Part shown: one piece after another, positions 23,699-34,336 of the stretch
Position numbering within the stretch: position 1 is the first letter of the stretch
Layout: every line of letters starts with the position of its first letter
From: Buddleja alternifolia
Taxonomy: Eukaryota > Streptophyta > Magnoliopsida > Lamiales > Scrophulariaceae
DNA: 64,000 nucleotides
Direction of reading: 5' to 3'
Assembly: GCA_019426215.1 (NCBI GenBank)
Contig: CM033394.1
Coordinates: 23,456,195 to 23,520,194, forward strand
Notes under the pieces: model-generated
Told to the model about the DNA's origin: nothing
Database searches by the model: none
What the model saw: the letters and a program-made list of their open reading frames with translations, nothing else
Position numbers and translations under genes: made by a program

Positions 23699-25217
23699 GG
23701 ACATGAATTCTGAAAAATGGCATGATTCTATGAAAGTAGAAATGGATTCGATGTATTTGAACAAAGTCTGGACTCTGACAGATCGACCCAAGGGTATTGT
23801 ATCCATTGGATGCAAATGGATCTATAAGAGAAAGATTGGTCCGGATGGCAAGGTGAACATTTATAAGGCCAGGCTAGTGGCGAAAGGGTATAGTCAAAAG
23901 GAGGGCATTGACTATGAGGAAACATTTTCACCAGTAGCTATGATCAAATCCATTAGAATTTTACTTGCAATAGTTGCATACCTGGATTATGAAATCTAGC
24001 AAATGGATGTGAAGACCGCGTTCTTAAATGGTTTATTTGAGGAGGAAATCTATATGGAACAACCCAAGGGTTTCATATCGCGTGTAGATTCTCATAAGGT
24101 CTGCAAGTTGAATAGGTCCATTTATGGACTCAAGTAGGCCTCTCGCAGTTGGAACCTTTGTTTTGATGAGGAAGTACAAAGCTACAGCTTAGTCAAGAAC
24201 GAGGATGAACCACGTGTCTATAAAAAGGTCAGTGGGAGCAAAATCACATTCCTAGTGCTACATGTAGATGATATTCTACTTATATGGAGTGTTGAATGTC
24301 TGCTAACTTCAGTTAAGACATGACTTTCAAGCACATTCTCCATGAAAGACTTGGTAGAAGCCACCTACATCCTGGGAAATCGCATCTACAGGGATAGATC
24401 GAATAAGATGATAGGACTCTCTCAAGCCCTCTACCTAGAGAAGGTCCTAAAGTGATTTGGGATGGAAAACTCTAAGAGAGGTCTTTTGCCCATGAGACAT
24501 GGAATTCATCTCTCTAAAACGATGAGTCCTCAAAGTGAGGAAGATCGAAAAGAGATGAGTGCAGTTCCCTATGCATCAGTAGTGGTAAGTCTCATGTATG
24601 CATTGTTATGCACGACACCGGATCTTGCCTATGCTGTGAGCGTAGTACGTAGGTTTTAAGCTAACCCGGGCAAAGCACATTGGATCTCGGTGAAATCTAT
24701 CTTGAAGTACATGAGAAGAACCAAAGATATAATTCTTGTATATGGCAATGGAGAAATGAAAGTGGGCGATTGATGACCACAAATCCATTTCTGGGTTCAT
24801 ATTCACTCTGAACGGTGGAGCAGTGTCTTGGAAAAGTTCCAAGCAAAGCACAACTGCTGATTCGACCACTGAAGCTGAATATGTGGCAGCCTAAGAGGCA
24901 ACGAACGAAGCTGTTTGGATTAAGAAGTTCATGGTAGAACTTCAAGTTGTTCCTAGTGTGGAGCTACCGTTGCCACTTTGGTGTGACAACAATGGAGCCA
25001 TCGCGCAAGCTAGGGAACCAAGGTCTCACAACAAATCCAAACACATAGAGAGGAGATATCATATAATTCGAGAAATCATTGGAGGAGCGACATAGCAGTG
25101 CAGAAAATAACCTCAGTGAACAACGTGGCTGACCCACTCACTACGCAATTGGCATAGGCGGTGCTAGAGAGACATCTTGAGAAGACGGGTGTTAGATACC
25201 ATACCAATTGACATTGA
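23699..25217 (+). pseudogene. copia reverse transcriptase and RNase H of element B (after G)
   Basis: It continues the linker cut at 12036: MNSEKWHDSMKVEMDSMYLNKVWTL, CKWIYKRKIGPDGKV, then RT blocks through DYEI. Stops are at 23997 (Trp in EIWQMDV), 24135 (Gln in GLKQAS), 24321, 24453 and 24658. The RT active site LHVDDILL keeps its DD pair. A deletion near 24765 removes the first RNase H acidic block (in A, about 2125-2163). The end blocks DNNGAIAQ, SHNKSKHIERRYHIIREI and ADPLT are readable to about 25217. Most stops are single C-to-T or G-to-A changes relative to copy A. Confidence 0.9.
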
Positions 25218-25232
25218 GTGCAAGTAGGAGAT
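25218..25232 (+). other. polypurine tract of element B
   Basis: gtgcaagtaggagat, matching the tract of A (2602-2616) with one A for G, lies directly before TGTTAGG at 25233. Confidence 0.75.
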
Positions 25233-26152
25233 TGTTAGGTATATGGCCTAGATGCCAATGAGGACAAATAAATTGTATAGAGTATTCAATTATGTTGTAC
25301 AAACTGATATTTAATAAAGGCATTTATTCTTCTGTTCATATAAAACTTCATGGCATTAATAAGTATTGAACAAATTATCCATGTGTATAGAGGTTGACTC
25401 TTCGCCCTTTATGGAATAAAGATGTGGCATGGGGAGAGTCTTATTACTGTTCACTTAAAAGGGTTTGCAAGTCAAGGAAGCTTAATTGGGCATTAAGATT
25501 CGACTTATATGATACATGCTCTGACAAGGAGTGCCAGTCGAACACTATAGGATAGTGAGAACACGTGTTATAGATATATCAATGGAATTGATATATTCGA
25601 ACATGGCTCGCAGTAATCTGATCACACGGGTACTTACTCTGTGACTGTCAATGATTGGATTATTGACCATAATTGTATGCGTGAGCCTTAGACTTAAGGG
25701 TTCATGATCAATGTACTTGTACTATTGAATTTATTAGTAGAGTAGTTAGGCCCAACTCACTCGTTGGTGGGGCCGACATCGAAGCAAGATCTCAATGAGT
25801 CAAGTAGCACTTGTGAAGTGATCGCCAAGATGGAATTCACTGTCTCAATAGTAAACAAGAAAGTGTGTTGTGTGATAATAGGCATACACTACTACAGAAA
25901 TGACCTATTACAACGGTTTTTTTTGGCATATTACAGCAGTTTTAACCGCTGTAATTGGTTAAGGCCAATTACAGCGGTTATACAAATAACTGCTATAAAA
26001 AAAATTAAATTTTTTTTTCCCGAGCTTATTACAGCTGTTATGGAAATAACCGCTGTAATAGGCTATACTATTATAGCGGTTATTTATATAACTGCTGTAA
26101 TAGGTAGTTTATTTATTTTTTTTAATTTCATTTTCTCGTTTATAATTTTACT

Positions 26153-26489
26153 GTGTCGGAATGACACGAAATTCGCACGGTCATAGCGAAACGGCATTCT
26201 GAACAAAACGCATGGCATGTGATCTTGTGATTTTAGCCATCTGAGATCATTTGAGGCATCAAATTTGCGTTTTATTAAGAAAATAGGGTGTTCTTATGAT
26301 TTTAGCCATCTGAGATCGTTTGAGGCCTCAAATTTGCGTTTATTACGAAAATATTTTCGTAATAAAACACAAATTGGATGCCTCAAACGATCTCAGATGG
26401 CTAAAATCACAAGACTGCAATGCAAAGCATGCGTCTTGTTCAACACGCCATTTTAGTATGATCGTACGAATTTCGTGTCATTCCAACAC
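26153..26489. repeat. ~337-bp imperfect hairpin inside the CACTA element
   Basis: The arms read gtgtcggaatgacacgaaatt (26153-26173) and its complement (26469-26489), with one mismatch. Pairing continues inward through 'gattttagccatctgagatc' to a palindromic centre tacgaaaatattttcgta near 26343-26362. The left arm contains a second, direct copy of the 'ttttagccatctgagatc..tttgaggc' segment (26232 and 26299), so the stem has a large bulge. It may be a separate foldback MITE or a part of this CACTA family. Confidence 0.8.
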
Positions 26490-26523
26490 CACAAAATTTC
26501 AACCGAGAAATATTTTCGTAAAT

Positions 26524-26818
26524 ATAAAAATATACATACACCCACACATACACAAATATACATACACCCATCAACACATACACAAATATACATACACCCT
26601 TCCACACATACACAAATATACATACACCCACACATACACAAATATACATACACCCATCCACACATACACAAATATACTTACACACACACATACACAAATA
26701 TACATACACCCACACATACACAAATATACATACATCCACATATACAAAAATATAAATACACCCACACATACACAAATATACATGCACCCACACATATACA
26801 AATATACATATATATATA
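26524..26818. repeat. minisatellite, units of about 26-30 bp (ATACA/CCCACACATAC)
   Basis: About eleven irregular copies of a unit built from 'aatatacatacaccca' and 'cacatacacaaat', ending in a short (TA)n and (GA)n tract at 26808-26830. Long open frames on both strands here are only the product of the repeat. A GA-rich and GGT/GGC-rich stretch follows to about 26935. Confidence 0.85.
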
Positions 26819-26956
26819 GAGAGAGAAAGAGAAGAAGCTTACGGTCGTGGTGGTGGTGGCGGCGGCGGTGGTGCGGAGCTTTTGGGGAGGGGGGGGAATC
26901 GAGAGAGAGAGACCGAGAGTAGAGAGAGGGAGGGAGAGGCTTAAATGGGTTTTAAG

Positions 26957-27880
26957 ATAGGATGCACGGATACTCCTAGAAATGACCCTGTGCAGTATCG
27001 TACTCGTACCAGATATGGATACGGGTCGGATACAGGGTGGATACGTACCAGATACGATTTTGAAGTATTCAAAAAAAAAAATCGAATACGGTATCCGATA
27101 CGACAATTAGAAGTATCCGGGAAGTATCCGATACGGAAATGGTGCTTTTGATATTATGAAATACTTTTTGGGTCAAGACTCAAAATTCAAAGGTAAAAAC
27201 TTATTACTATAATAATTTAACAAAAAAATCCACGATTAATTGGAAAAAAATATAAACGAGAATGGAGAAAAAAACCCTCATCCGTCTTCTACTCTGCAAA
27301 TGCAATACCCAATATGCGATAGAAATCCGTCTTCGTCTTATAACTGGAGTATTCTGTCTTCTAGACTCCTTTCGAATTCCACCCTTTAGTTCTTCGAGAA
27401 CTCTTCAAGTAAGTTAATTAGGATTTTGAGATTTGTTTATAATTTTCAATTTTTTTAAATATTTTGTTGTTGTGCTGAGTATAAACAATAAACACTTTTC
27501 TACTTTTACTCTTTTAGTAATATGCAATAATATAGATTGAGGTTTGTATTTTTGTCTTGTAATGTTGTTCGAGAAAAAGGTTGATAAAGTTTTAAAGCCA
27601 CTTAATTGGTGTGTAAAATAAAGTTTCAATAGTTATGACTATCGATTATAGAAATTTTATACGTTCAGTAATTAACTAATTATTATAATAGCATCTTCAT
27701 CTATAAGTATGAATGGTCATGTGACTTCATTTAGTGGATTGTAAAAAATTCAAGTTTATATATATATATATATATCATCGTATCCATGGCGTATCGTATC
27801 CTAAAATTTTGGAAAATCACGTATCCCATACCTGTATCGTATCGTACTCGTATTCTCCGTATCCGTATCCGTGCATCATA
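26957..27880. mobile_element. small TIR element nested in the CACTA transposon (Mutator-like, tentative)
   Basis: Flanked by a perfect 9-bp direct repeat GGTTTTAAG (26948-26956 and 27881-27889). Its ends are inverted: ATAGGATGCACGGATAC on the left, and the right end reads ATGATGCACGGATACGG on the opposite strand. Subterminal stretches at both ends are dense in GGATAC/GTATCC words (26990-27140 and 27775-27870). A 9-bp duplication suggests a Mutator-like element; a hAT origin (8 bp) is less likely but open. No transposase ORF. The middle (27250-27420) looks like an untranslated exon followed by a GT splice donor, possibly captured gene sequence. Confidence 0.68.
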
Positions 27881-29376
27881 GGTTTTAAGTTTTGAGAGTG
27901 GGAGAGAGAAGCAGAAAGATAAAAGAGTTTCAATTTTTTTTCGTTTTGGTCTATTTTAGCGGTTCTTATAAGAACCGCTGTAATAGGCATTTTGGTTTTT
28001 TTTTTTTTGAAATTATGTTACAGCGGTTCGACATCGAACCGCTGTAACAGTTCCGAACCTATTACAGCGGTTCTCCCCGAATCGCTATAATAGGTGCATT
28101 TTTTATTTTTTTTAATATTTTTTATTTTTTTAACTAACCTATTACAGCGGTTGTCTCGGAACCGCTGTAATAGGTCCGAACCGATGTACCCCTATTACAG
28201 TGGTTTTGGAAAAACCGCTGTAATAGGTACTTTTTTTTTTAATATTTATTATTTTTTTAACGGACCTATTATAGCGGTTCTCTCGGAACCGCTGTAATAG
28301 GTCCAAACCGATGTACCCCTATTTCAACGATTTTGGAAAAACTGTTGTAATAGGTGCGCCGCAATAGTGCATTTTTGAAGTAGTGATATGAAATTATAAG
28401 TCTTTGGCCAAAGCAATGAAACTAACTTATGTAGGACATGGAAGGTAGTTTAGTAATTTCATCATGCTATGATTAAATGCACAGTATCAAGTTTAGTGAG
28501 TTTGACATATACCATGACTCTCACTAGATCGGGATACATCACTGAAGGGCTTATACACATAAGGTATTTATGGTCCAGAGGTTTGTAAATGATTTCATTT
28601 TGTACTCATGGTTACGATGTGAGTCCACGGGTCTGGCTAGGTGACACTCACATCCTTTAGTAATTCATCCCATTGCCAATTGAGATAAACCTAAAGAGTT
28701 GCGCTATAAGAAACGAACAAGATGTCTTTTTGTGTTAATCTTTTTGAAAGATATAATTAATTGGACGTATTGATTTATAGGTTAAATCAATAAATTAAAT
28801 ATTCAATTTAATTAGATTAAATTAAATTATTTAATTTAAAAATTAATTAAATGGGATTAATTAATTAATTAATATATATTGGATTTAAATGGGATTGAAA
28901 TTAAATATATATTAAAAGGTGGACTAAGTTGACTGGGCTAACTAAAGCCCACCTACACGTCCAAAAGAGCCCTAGGGGGCTGCCAACAAGGAGTCCAATG
29001 AAGGACTCCTACTTGTTGCTTAAGTCATTAGAGTTATAAGGTAACTCTAATTGCAACAAGGCATTCTAACCCTAATTTCATAACACAAAAAGAAGGAGAT
29101 CCTATCCCTAAAACCTTGCCCTAGCCGTCCACCATAGTCAAGAGAAAGGTTTTTGGAGATCTTTGGAAGGCTCGTTTTGCGTGGATCTTTAGAGACAGGA
29201 GCTCAAGGAGTTGCTGTTATGCGAATTCAAAAATACAAAATCGATAAGGTAATCAGTTTCTTTTAAATTTTTGAAAATTCTTGAAAATCATAAAACCACG
29301 TTAAAGTGATTCAACTTTAGGAATCCTAAAATTTCTTCCACTGCGTTTTTTGCTCTAGAGGATGCCTAACATCCTC

Positions 29377-29778
29377 AAGTTCTATTACTCTCTCTATGCT
29401 CCCACTAAAGAGTTGCTTCTCTAGGAACACAATGTTCCTTAAAACAATTACCTTTTGTTTAAAGATGTGATAGAAATAGTACCTATAGGATTCCTTAGGG
29501 TAACCCACAAACCTACATAAGATAGATCTCGAATCTAACTTATCTCACACTAGTTGCTTGACATGAGCAGCACATCCCCATACTCTTAGGTACTTGTTTG
29601 AGGGTGGTTTGTTGTGCCACATTTTATACGGCACTTCAGGAACACTCTTTGACAGTAATCTATTGAATAGATAAGCCACCGTCTCCAGGGCATAGCCCCA
29701 GAAAAACGTCGGTAAATCGGTGGACAACATCATTGATTGGACCATGTCCATCAATGTGCGGTTTCTTCGCTCAGACAC
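29377..29778 (-). pseudogene. copia integrase C-terminal part and linker (element C)
   Basis: On the minus strand 29778-29545 is open: SERRNRTLMDMVQSMM, LPTFFWGYALETVAYLFNR and YLRVWGCAAHVKQLV. It starts at the third catalytic acid region (ND V SERRNRT). A stop in the linker precedes 29508-29377 (GYPKESYRYYFYH..VFLEKQLFSGSIERVIELED), which is cut by B at 29376. The reading resumes at 6483. The normal Ala/Val before the catalytic Glu is Ser here. Confidence 0.87.
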
Positions 29779-30740
29779 ATCATTTAATTATGGCGTTCTA
29801 GGCGGCGTCCACTTAGAGAGAATCCCATTCTCTTTCAAATAATCCAAGAACTCACTGGACAAGTATTCTTCTCCTCGATCAGATTGAAGAGTTTTAATAC
29901 TTTTACCAGCTCATTTCTCTACTTCATTTCTGAATTCCCTGAACTTATCAAAGGCTTCATATTTGAATCTAAGAAGATACAAATAACCATACCTTGAATA
30001 ATCGTTGGTAAAGGTTATGAAGTAAGAAAAGTTTCCTAATGCATTGACACTGAGTGGTCCACACACATCTGTGTGAACTAACTCAAGCAAATCCATAGCA
30101 CGTTCCATTTGGCCTCCAAATGTTGACTTTGTCATTTTACCTTTCGAACAAGATTCATAAGACGGTAGTTCCTCTTCTTCATCAAGCTCGAGGAAACTTG
30201 ACAACTTGCGAATCCTATCCTTAGATGCATGACCAAGTCTAGCATGCCAGATTTGGGCATTAGGTGGATCATTAGATTTATGCTTTCCTATGTTTATTGG
30301 TTGAATTGCAAGAGAATTAGTATATGGGTAAACATAAAGGTTGTTATACATAAATGCTCTTATGATTAATTTATAACCCAAAAACATTGAACAAAAACCA
30401 TTATTTATATTTAAAGAAAAACCTTCCTTGTCCAAAACGGAAACATAAATTAGGTTCTTAATCAATCCGGGAACATAATAAACATCTTTTAAAGTAAACC
30501 TACTACTATCCTCAAGAACTAAAACAACGTGTCCAACGGCCTTCGCAGCGACAGATGCTCTATTAGCCATTCTCAGGACCATGTCCCCGTCATCGAGCTC
30601 TCTGCTTCTAGACAACACCTGCAAATCATTGCAAAGGTGAGTACCACGGCCGGTGTCAAACACCCAAGAAGCATGGTTAACAGACAAATTAACCTCAACA
30701 ATAACCACACCTTCATTGTAGCTTTTGAAGGCAGCAGGAC
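29779..30740 (-). pseudogene. copia protease, GAG-pre-integrase and integrase N-terminal part (element C)
   Basis: Open on the minus strand from the D insertion point (30740) to TGA near 29911. The protease active site is WVFDTGRGTHLCN (canonical DTG). KDVYYVPGLIKNLIYVS follows, then the GAG-pre-integrase zinc block with IWHARLGHASKDRI and CSKGKMTKSTF, and the start of the integrase core (LVHTDVCGPLS, YFITFTNDYSRYGYLYLL). The second catalytic Asp is readable just after the stop, in TLQSDRGEEYLSSEF. A TAA near 29795 replaces the Gln before LNDVSERRN. Its upstream partner is the zinc knuckle at 33771-33830, on the far side of D. Confidence 0.9.
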
Positions 30741-31533
30741 TGTTGGTCTCAAGTGGCATACGAAAGGGTCTAGAAGGGGGGGTTGAATAGACCCTGAAGT
30801 CTTTTTCGACTTCAAAAGATTTCATACTAAAATGGTTTTTGGACGCTTGAAAAAGTGGACGCTTGAATTGTCTAAAGCTTGACTTAAGCGTTCACTTAAA
30901 ATATAGGCGCTTTGGTGAATCGTCTAACGAAGACTGTTTTTATAAAGTTAACTTAGATTTCAAGAATTGAATACTATAACCGAGTAGGTTTGAGCGTTCA
31001 CTTCTTTGATCAGTGTTAGCACAGCGGAATGATTTTTGTAGTCTTCTTTTAAAAGCTTTAGCGTCACAAAAAATTTCTTAGTTGCTTAGCTTTTGATTGT
31101 GTTTTACTTAATCAGTTTATGCAATGATATGATAGTTAAGAGAATTGACTGAAAAGTAAATGACACAATATTTGTAAGGTTCATTGGGTGGTGTAATCCC
31201 AACTACGTCCTTCTTCTCCTCGAACACTTGGAAGCAATCCACTAAAATGATTCTCAAAGAATCACACAGAATCTTCTACAAATTAGGGAGAGATGGATGT
31301 CGATGACTTGAGCTCCTTGATCACACAGATTTCTGCTCCAAATCACTTCAATCCCTTTGCTTCTTTCACCCAGAAATATGGCAAGTATCCAATTTCGACT
31401 TCACACAGATCGCGAGGCTTGGATAGGGGTTTGTCTAAAAGGGTTTGTTTGATTTTGATTAAGTTCAAACAACTGGAAATATCTTAGTAGTAATGTAGTT
31501 TCTTCGAAAAGAATGTTTGAGATATTGGGTTGA

Positions 31534-33020
31534 TGGTACGTGTCGAATGCACCAAAATATAATTACTGTTCTCACAAGAATTTGTAGTACTCGTAAGTCC
31601 AGGTCGAACCCTAGAGATTGGTTGATCAAAATAATATTCAATGGGGAGGTTTGTTTGATGAATTAATAATGACAGGAATTAAATAGGAAGTTCAATAAAT
31701 GTAAAGCATCGATTCAAGGATAGTTCGTTCTTCAATTCAAGTTGATCATAGACACCTAAAATACTATCTATTCTTTGATTACTTAGCCAAGAACATAAAT
31801 AACCAGCTATTTATATCCCTATTAACTTTCGTATATCATTAACCAAAGCCCAGCACCCGGTTATATTCTTATTATCAACTGACTCGGTATTAAGCAATCC
31901 TAATCATGTTAATAATAGCATAACGAATTAGAAGCAACTAAGGATAAACAATAGTTTAAGCAAGCGCCAACTATTTAATTTACTCTAATGTTTCCCTTAG
32001 GTTATCAACGAAAATTGGGATCCTAATCATGAAAACCTAATTGCTACATGCACAAATCAAACATAACAATTACGGATTATAAAGATTTGTTAGCAATAGA
32101 TTGTAATAGATAATCAACTAATGTGCACCTTAGATTCTTATCTAAACAAGCATGAACATTAAGAATAAGAAACAAAAGACAATCAAATCGTAGATAGATA
32201 GATAGATAAAGCTCCGTGTCTCACAACATGTGAATCAAAATGAACTCCCTTGAATCGAAATAAAAACTTAGCTACTCATAATTGTAAGCATAAAACTTGA
32301 AAATACTATTTTTCTAACTCTCTTCTCTTTGTTTTCTTCTTGTTTTTGTTGTTCTACTTCAACTCTTGCAAGACATATATATAGGCAATGGAAAGATGAC
32401 ATAATCATAGAGAGAATATATTCTCTCTTCCTTTATCAAGACATGGAGAATATATTCTTCCCTTTAACATCAAAGCATGGAGAATATATTCTTCTCTTTA
32501 ACATCAAAGCATGGAGAATATATTCTTCCCTTTACACTCTGATTTGTCGCCTCTACTTCATCGAATCTGACTTTGACTCCTTCTAGAAAGTTGTAGATTT
32601 ATGTGTTAGCTTTCATTTCCAACTGGCCGTGACTGAATCCAAGACACATAACTCTAGTTATGAATTTTTCACCAAAGCTGCGCATTCCAGTCCAGTCCAG
32701 AACAGAAATCTTCATTCAATTCTTCAACACTTTCGAGCCCTTTAACTTCCGAACTGAGTCTGGACTTCTGCATAAGAAATATAGGTCCTTGTCTTAGCTT
32801 TCCAACTAGATAAAATTCAATAGAAACTAATGTCTGCATCTCCAGATATATCAGTATTTCCGAAACATCGCCAAATCTGTCATTTTGATTGAAATTGATA
32901 TTTTGCACTTCAAATCTTGGCCAAATCACAAAATGAGATAAAATCAGTTCCAATGGCCATATAATCACAATAAAATGCTAAAGATAAAGGTAATAAAATA
33001 TATAAATATTGCACTTATCA
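31534..33020 (-). mobile_element. solo LTR P (Ty3-type, probably Athila/Tat group) nested in D
   Basis: 1487 bp, flanked by GTTGA (31529-31533 and 33021-33025). On the minus strand it begins TGATAAGTGCAATATTT and ends with a GACCTGG..GGTGCATTCGACACGTACCA-like tail. That tail resembles LTR ends of tRNA-Asp-primed Ty3 elements; this is from memory of the group, so lineage is tentative. It contains a TATA-like tract (ctatatatatg, minus strand, about 32369-32378), a 34-bp tandem repeat (32442-32543) and a (TAGA)n run near 32195. Confidence 0.82.
32442..32543. repeat. 34-bp tandem repeat, three copies, inside solo LTR P
   Basis: The phrase catggagaatatattcttc starts at 32442, 32476 and 32510, an exact 34-bp period with few changes. 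Confidence 0.85.
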
Positions 33021-33165
33021 GTTGACTGTCTTAGGATTTGAAGAAAAGCAAAGAGAATAATTTCTTGAAAGTTTGGCTTTTCTAAGATTGTAAGGAATGA
33101 GACTTCAATGCAACAGCAATTCGACTTGATAATTGTTCTCTGTTTTTGGCTTGTTGTTGAAGTCC

Positions 33166-33173
33166 TATTTATA
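33166..33173 (-). promoter_or_regulatory. TATA box in solo LTR D
   Basis: TATAAATA on the minus strand, in the context tctataaataggac. The same motif sits at the matching place in the LTR of M (49424-49431), which supports it as the LTR promoter. Confidence 0.6.
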
Positions 33174-33770
33174 GACATTCTTGGAAAAAGTGTCCGTTTG
33201 ACACATGCAAGGGCGCGTGTCTCTCACTTTCGAGAGTGATCAACTTTTGTCCTTTTTCCTGAAAATCTGCTACACAAAAGTTGGTGTTGCAGTCTTTGAA
33301 TAGTTGACAGTCCAATAGGGTAGCTTCTCCATACGTCTGAAAGTGCTTATCACATTTAATGCTCTTATCAGCATTTAATGCATTTGAATTAAATGTCCGT
33401 TGTTATTTAATGCTTTGAGAATATTTGCATTTAAACTCCTTCTGGACTTAGAAATAAATTCAAGTAAAATTACTTCTGTCCTATAAGGTAACGCTTGATA
33501 TAGCTGGTCAATTGGACACTTGGAGACTTTATCTTCATTCAGAATTCAGGCGCTTGAGTCTTCGAACTTTATCATTGATAAACTCACTCAGAAATTATCA
33601 GACGCTTAGCCTAAGACTACTTAGCCTAACACTCTAGAACAAATATAAAACAAAGCCTATTACAAATCTAACACTTCAAAGCTAAAAAACAAACTTACAT
33701 AATTTTGGGGTCTAACAAAGGTCCTAATTGTCATCATCAAAACATCTAACATGAAATTCCTAACAAGGAC

Positions 33771-34118
33771 AATCGTTGCTCAAGTGTTCCATCCCATGGC
33801 AATGAGGGCAATCACCCTTTAGTGTTTTCTTTCCAAATGTCTCCTCAATATCTTTGATGATATCCTTGGCTAGTTTGACATTTCCATATATCTTAATCAG
33901 ATCATCCGACATCATAGATAATATGAAATGTTGAACATAAGCCTCGTCATGAATCTGCTTTGTCAAGTACTCTAAAGTACGAGCACGAGTTGGAGGCTTG
34001 GGCTTAGATGGGATTTTCCCTTTGATTATGTAGCCAAGTTTCTCACCCTTGAGGTAGATATCGAGAAATTTTCACCAAAGGGCATAGTTCAATCCATCAA
34101 ACTTGTGTAAACGATATC
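33771..34118 (-). pseudogene. copia Gag fragment with zinc knuckle (element C)
   Basis: On the minus strand it reads HKFDGLNYALW, a TGA, then KFLDIYLKGEKLGYIIKG..PPTRARTLEYLTKQIHDEAYVQHFILSMMSDDLIK, ETFGKK, then a CCHC knuckle CPHCHGMEHLSNDC. The knuckle follows the capsid region after only a few residues, so the middle of Gag has been deleted compared with B. The frame from 33966 to 33771 is open. D interrupts it directly after the knuckle. The first residues resemble copia Gag starts, but this family differs from B. Confidence 0.78.
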
Positions 34119-34336
34119 CATGATGTTATTGTGTAAGATGCAATAAAGCAAAAAACGATCATTAGCATTCAGTTCTCACATATATTCATATGAAATTAAG
34201 GAGTTTTAAATATACATGTGTGCTCCAACTAACTTTACGAAATCCATCATACCAATTGACAGAAGATGGGAAACTCAACCATTTCCAGTGGGCTTGAGCG
34301 TCAAATGTCCCAACCTCATTCCATGACTCGTGAGAC

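Larger units (their letters stand above)
25887..28385. mobile_element. non-autonomous CACTA (En/Spm-type) DNA transposon
   Basis: 2499 bp with a 3-bp duplication ATA (25884-25886 and 28386-28388). Terminal inverted repeats read CACTACTACAGAAATG on the left and CACTACTTCAAAAATG on the right (reverse complement). Both ends carry arrays of a subterminal word, ACCTATTACAGCGGTT, in direct and inverted order (25905-26105 and 27955-28350). This is typical of the transposase-binding ends of CACTA elements. There is no transposase gene. The interior holds a long hairpin, a minisatellite and a nested TIR element, so it must have been moved by an element elsewhere. The empty site in the other LTR of B confirms both ends. 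Confidence 0.92.
6489..29371 (+). mobile_element. Ty1/copia element B, inserted in C and itself hosting G and a CACTA element
   Basis: The element starts TGTTAGG at 6489, ends CTAACA at 29371, and is flanked by the 5-bp duplication TCCTC (6484-6488 and 29372-29376). It has two LTRs (6489-8131, and 25233-29371 once the CACTA insert is removed) of about 1.64 kb each. The order LTR-leader-gag-PR-IN-[G]-RT-RH-PPT-LTR is normal for copia. Without its insertions it is about 8.7 kb. Coding regions hold many nonsense codons and two or more frameshifts. It belongs to the same family as A. Confidence 0.92.
25233..29371 (+). repeat. 3' LTR of element B, split by a CACTA transposon
   Basis: LTR halves 25233-25886 and 28389-29371 together make about 1637 bp and align with 6489-8131. 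The insertion point is fixed: the intact 5' LTR reads aggcatatgaaatt near 7138-7151, while here 'ata' is doubled on both sides of the insert. It ends GCCTAACA at 29371, then TCCTC. Confidence 0.92.
30741..33765 (-). mobile_element. solo LTR D of the Sirevirus (M) family, carrying nested solo LTR P
   Basis: On the minus strand it starts TGTTAGGAATTTCATGTTAG and ends GAGACCAACA, the same ends as the 5' LTR of M (48606-50479). A 5-bp duplication AGGAC flanks it (30736-30740 and 33766-33770). No internal region is present, so recombination between two LTRs has removed it. Without P it is about 1.53 kb, shorter than M's 1.87 kb. It joins the gag and protease of C across the insertion. Open stretches running from pol of C into its first 80 bases are artefacts. 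Confidence 0.9.

Noticed and set aside
26524..26818. CRISPR-like array
   Set aside because: Units follow each other without unique spacers and vary in length; this is a minisatellite in a plant transposon. The same holds for the 34-bp repeat at 32442 and the 51-bp repeat at 4680.
26320..27106. Long overlapping open frames on both strands rich in Tyr/Thr/His or Cys/Val/Tyr
   Set aside because: They are translations of the ATACA/CCCACACATAC minisatellite and of GA/GGT repeats; no start context and no protein-like composition.
30741..30825. N-terminal extension of the C protease frame (29911-30825)
   Set aside because: These codons are in solo LTR D; the true upstream sequence is the gag zinc knuckle at 33771-33830.
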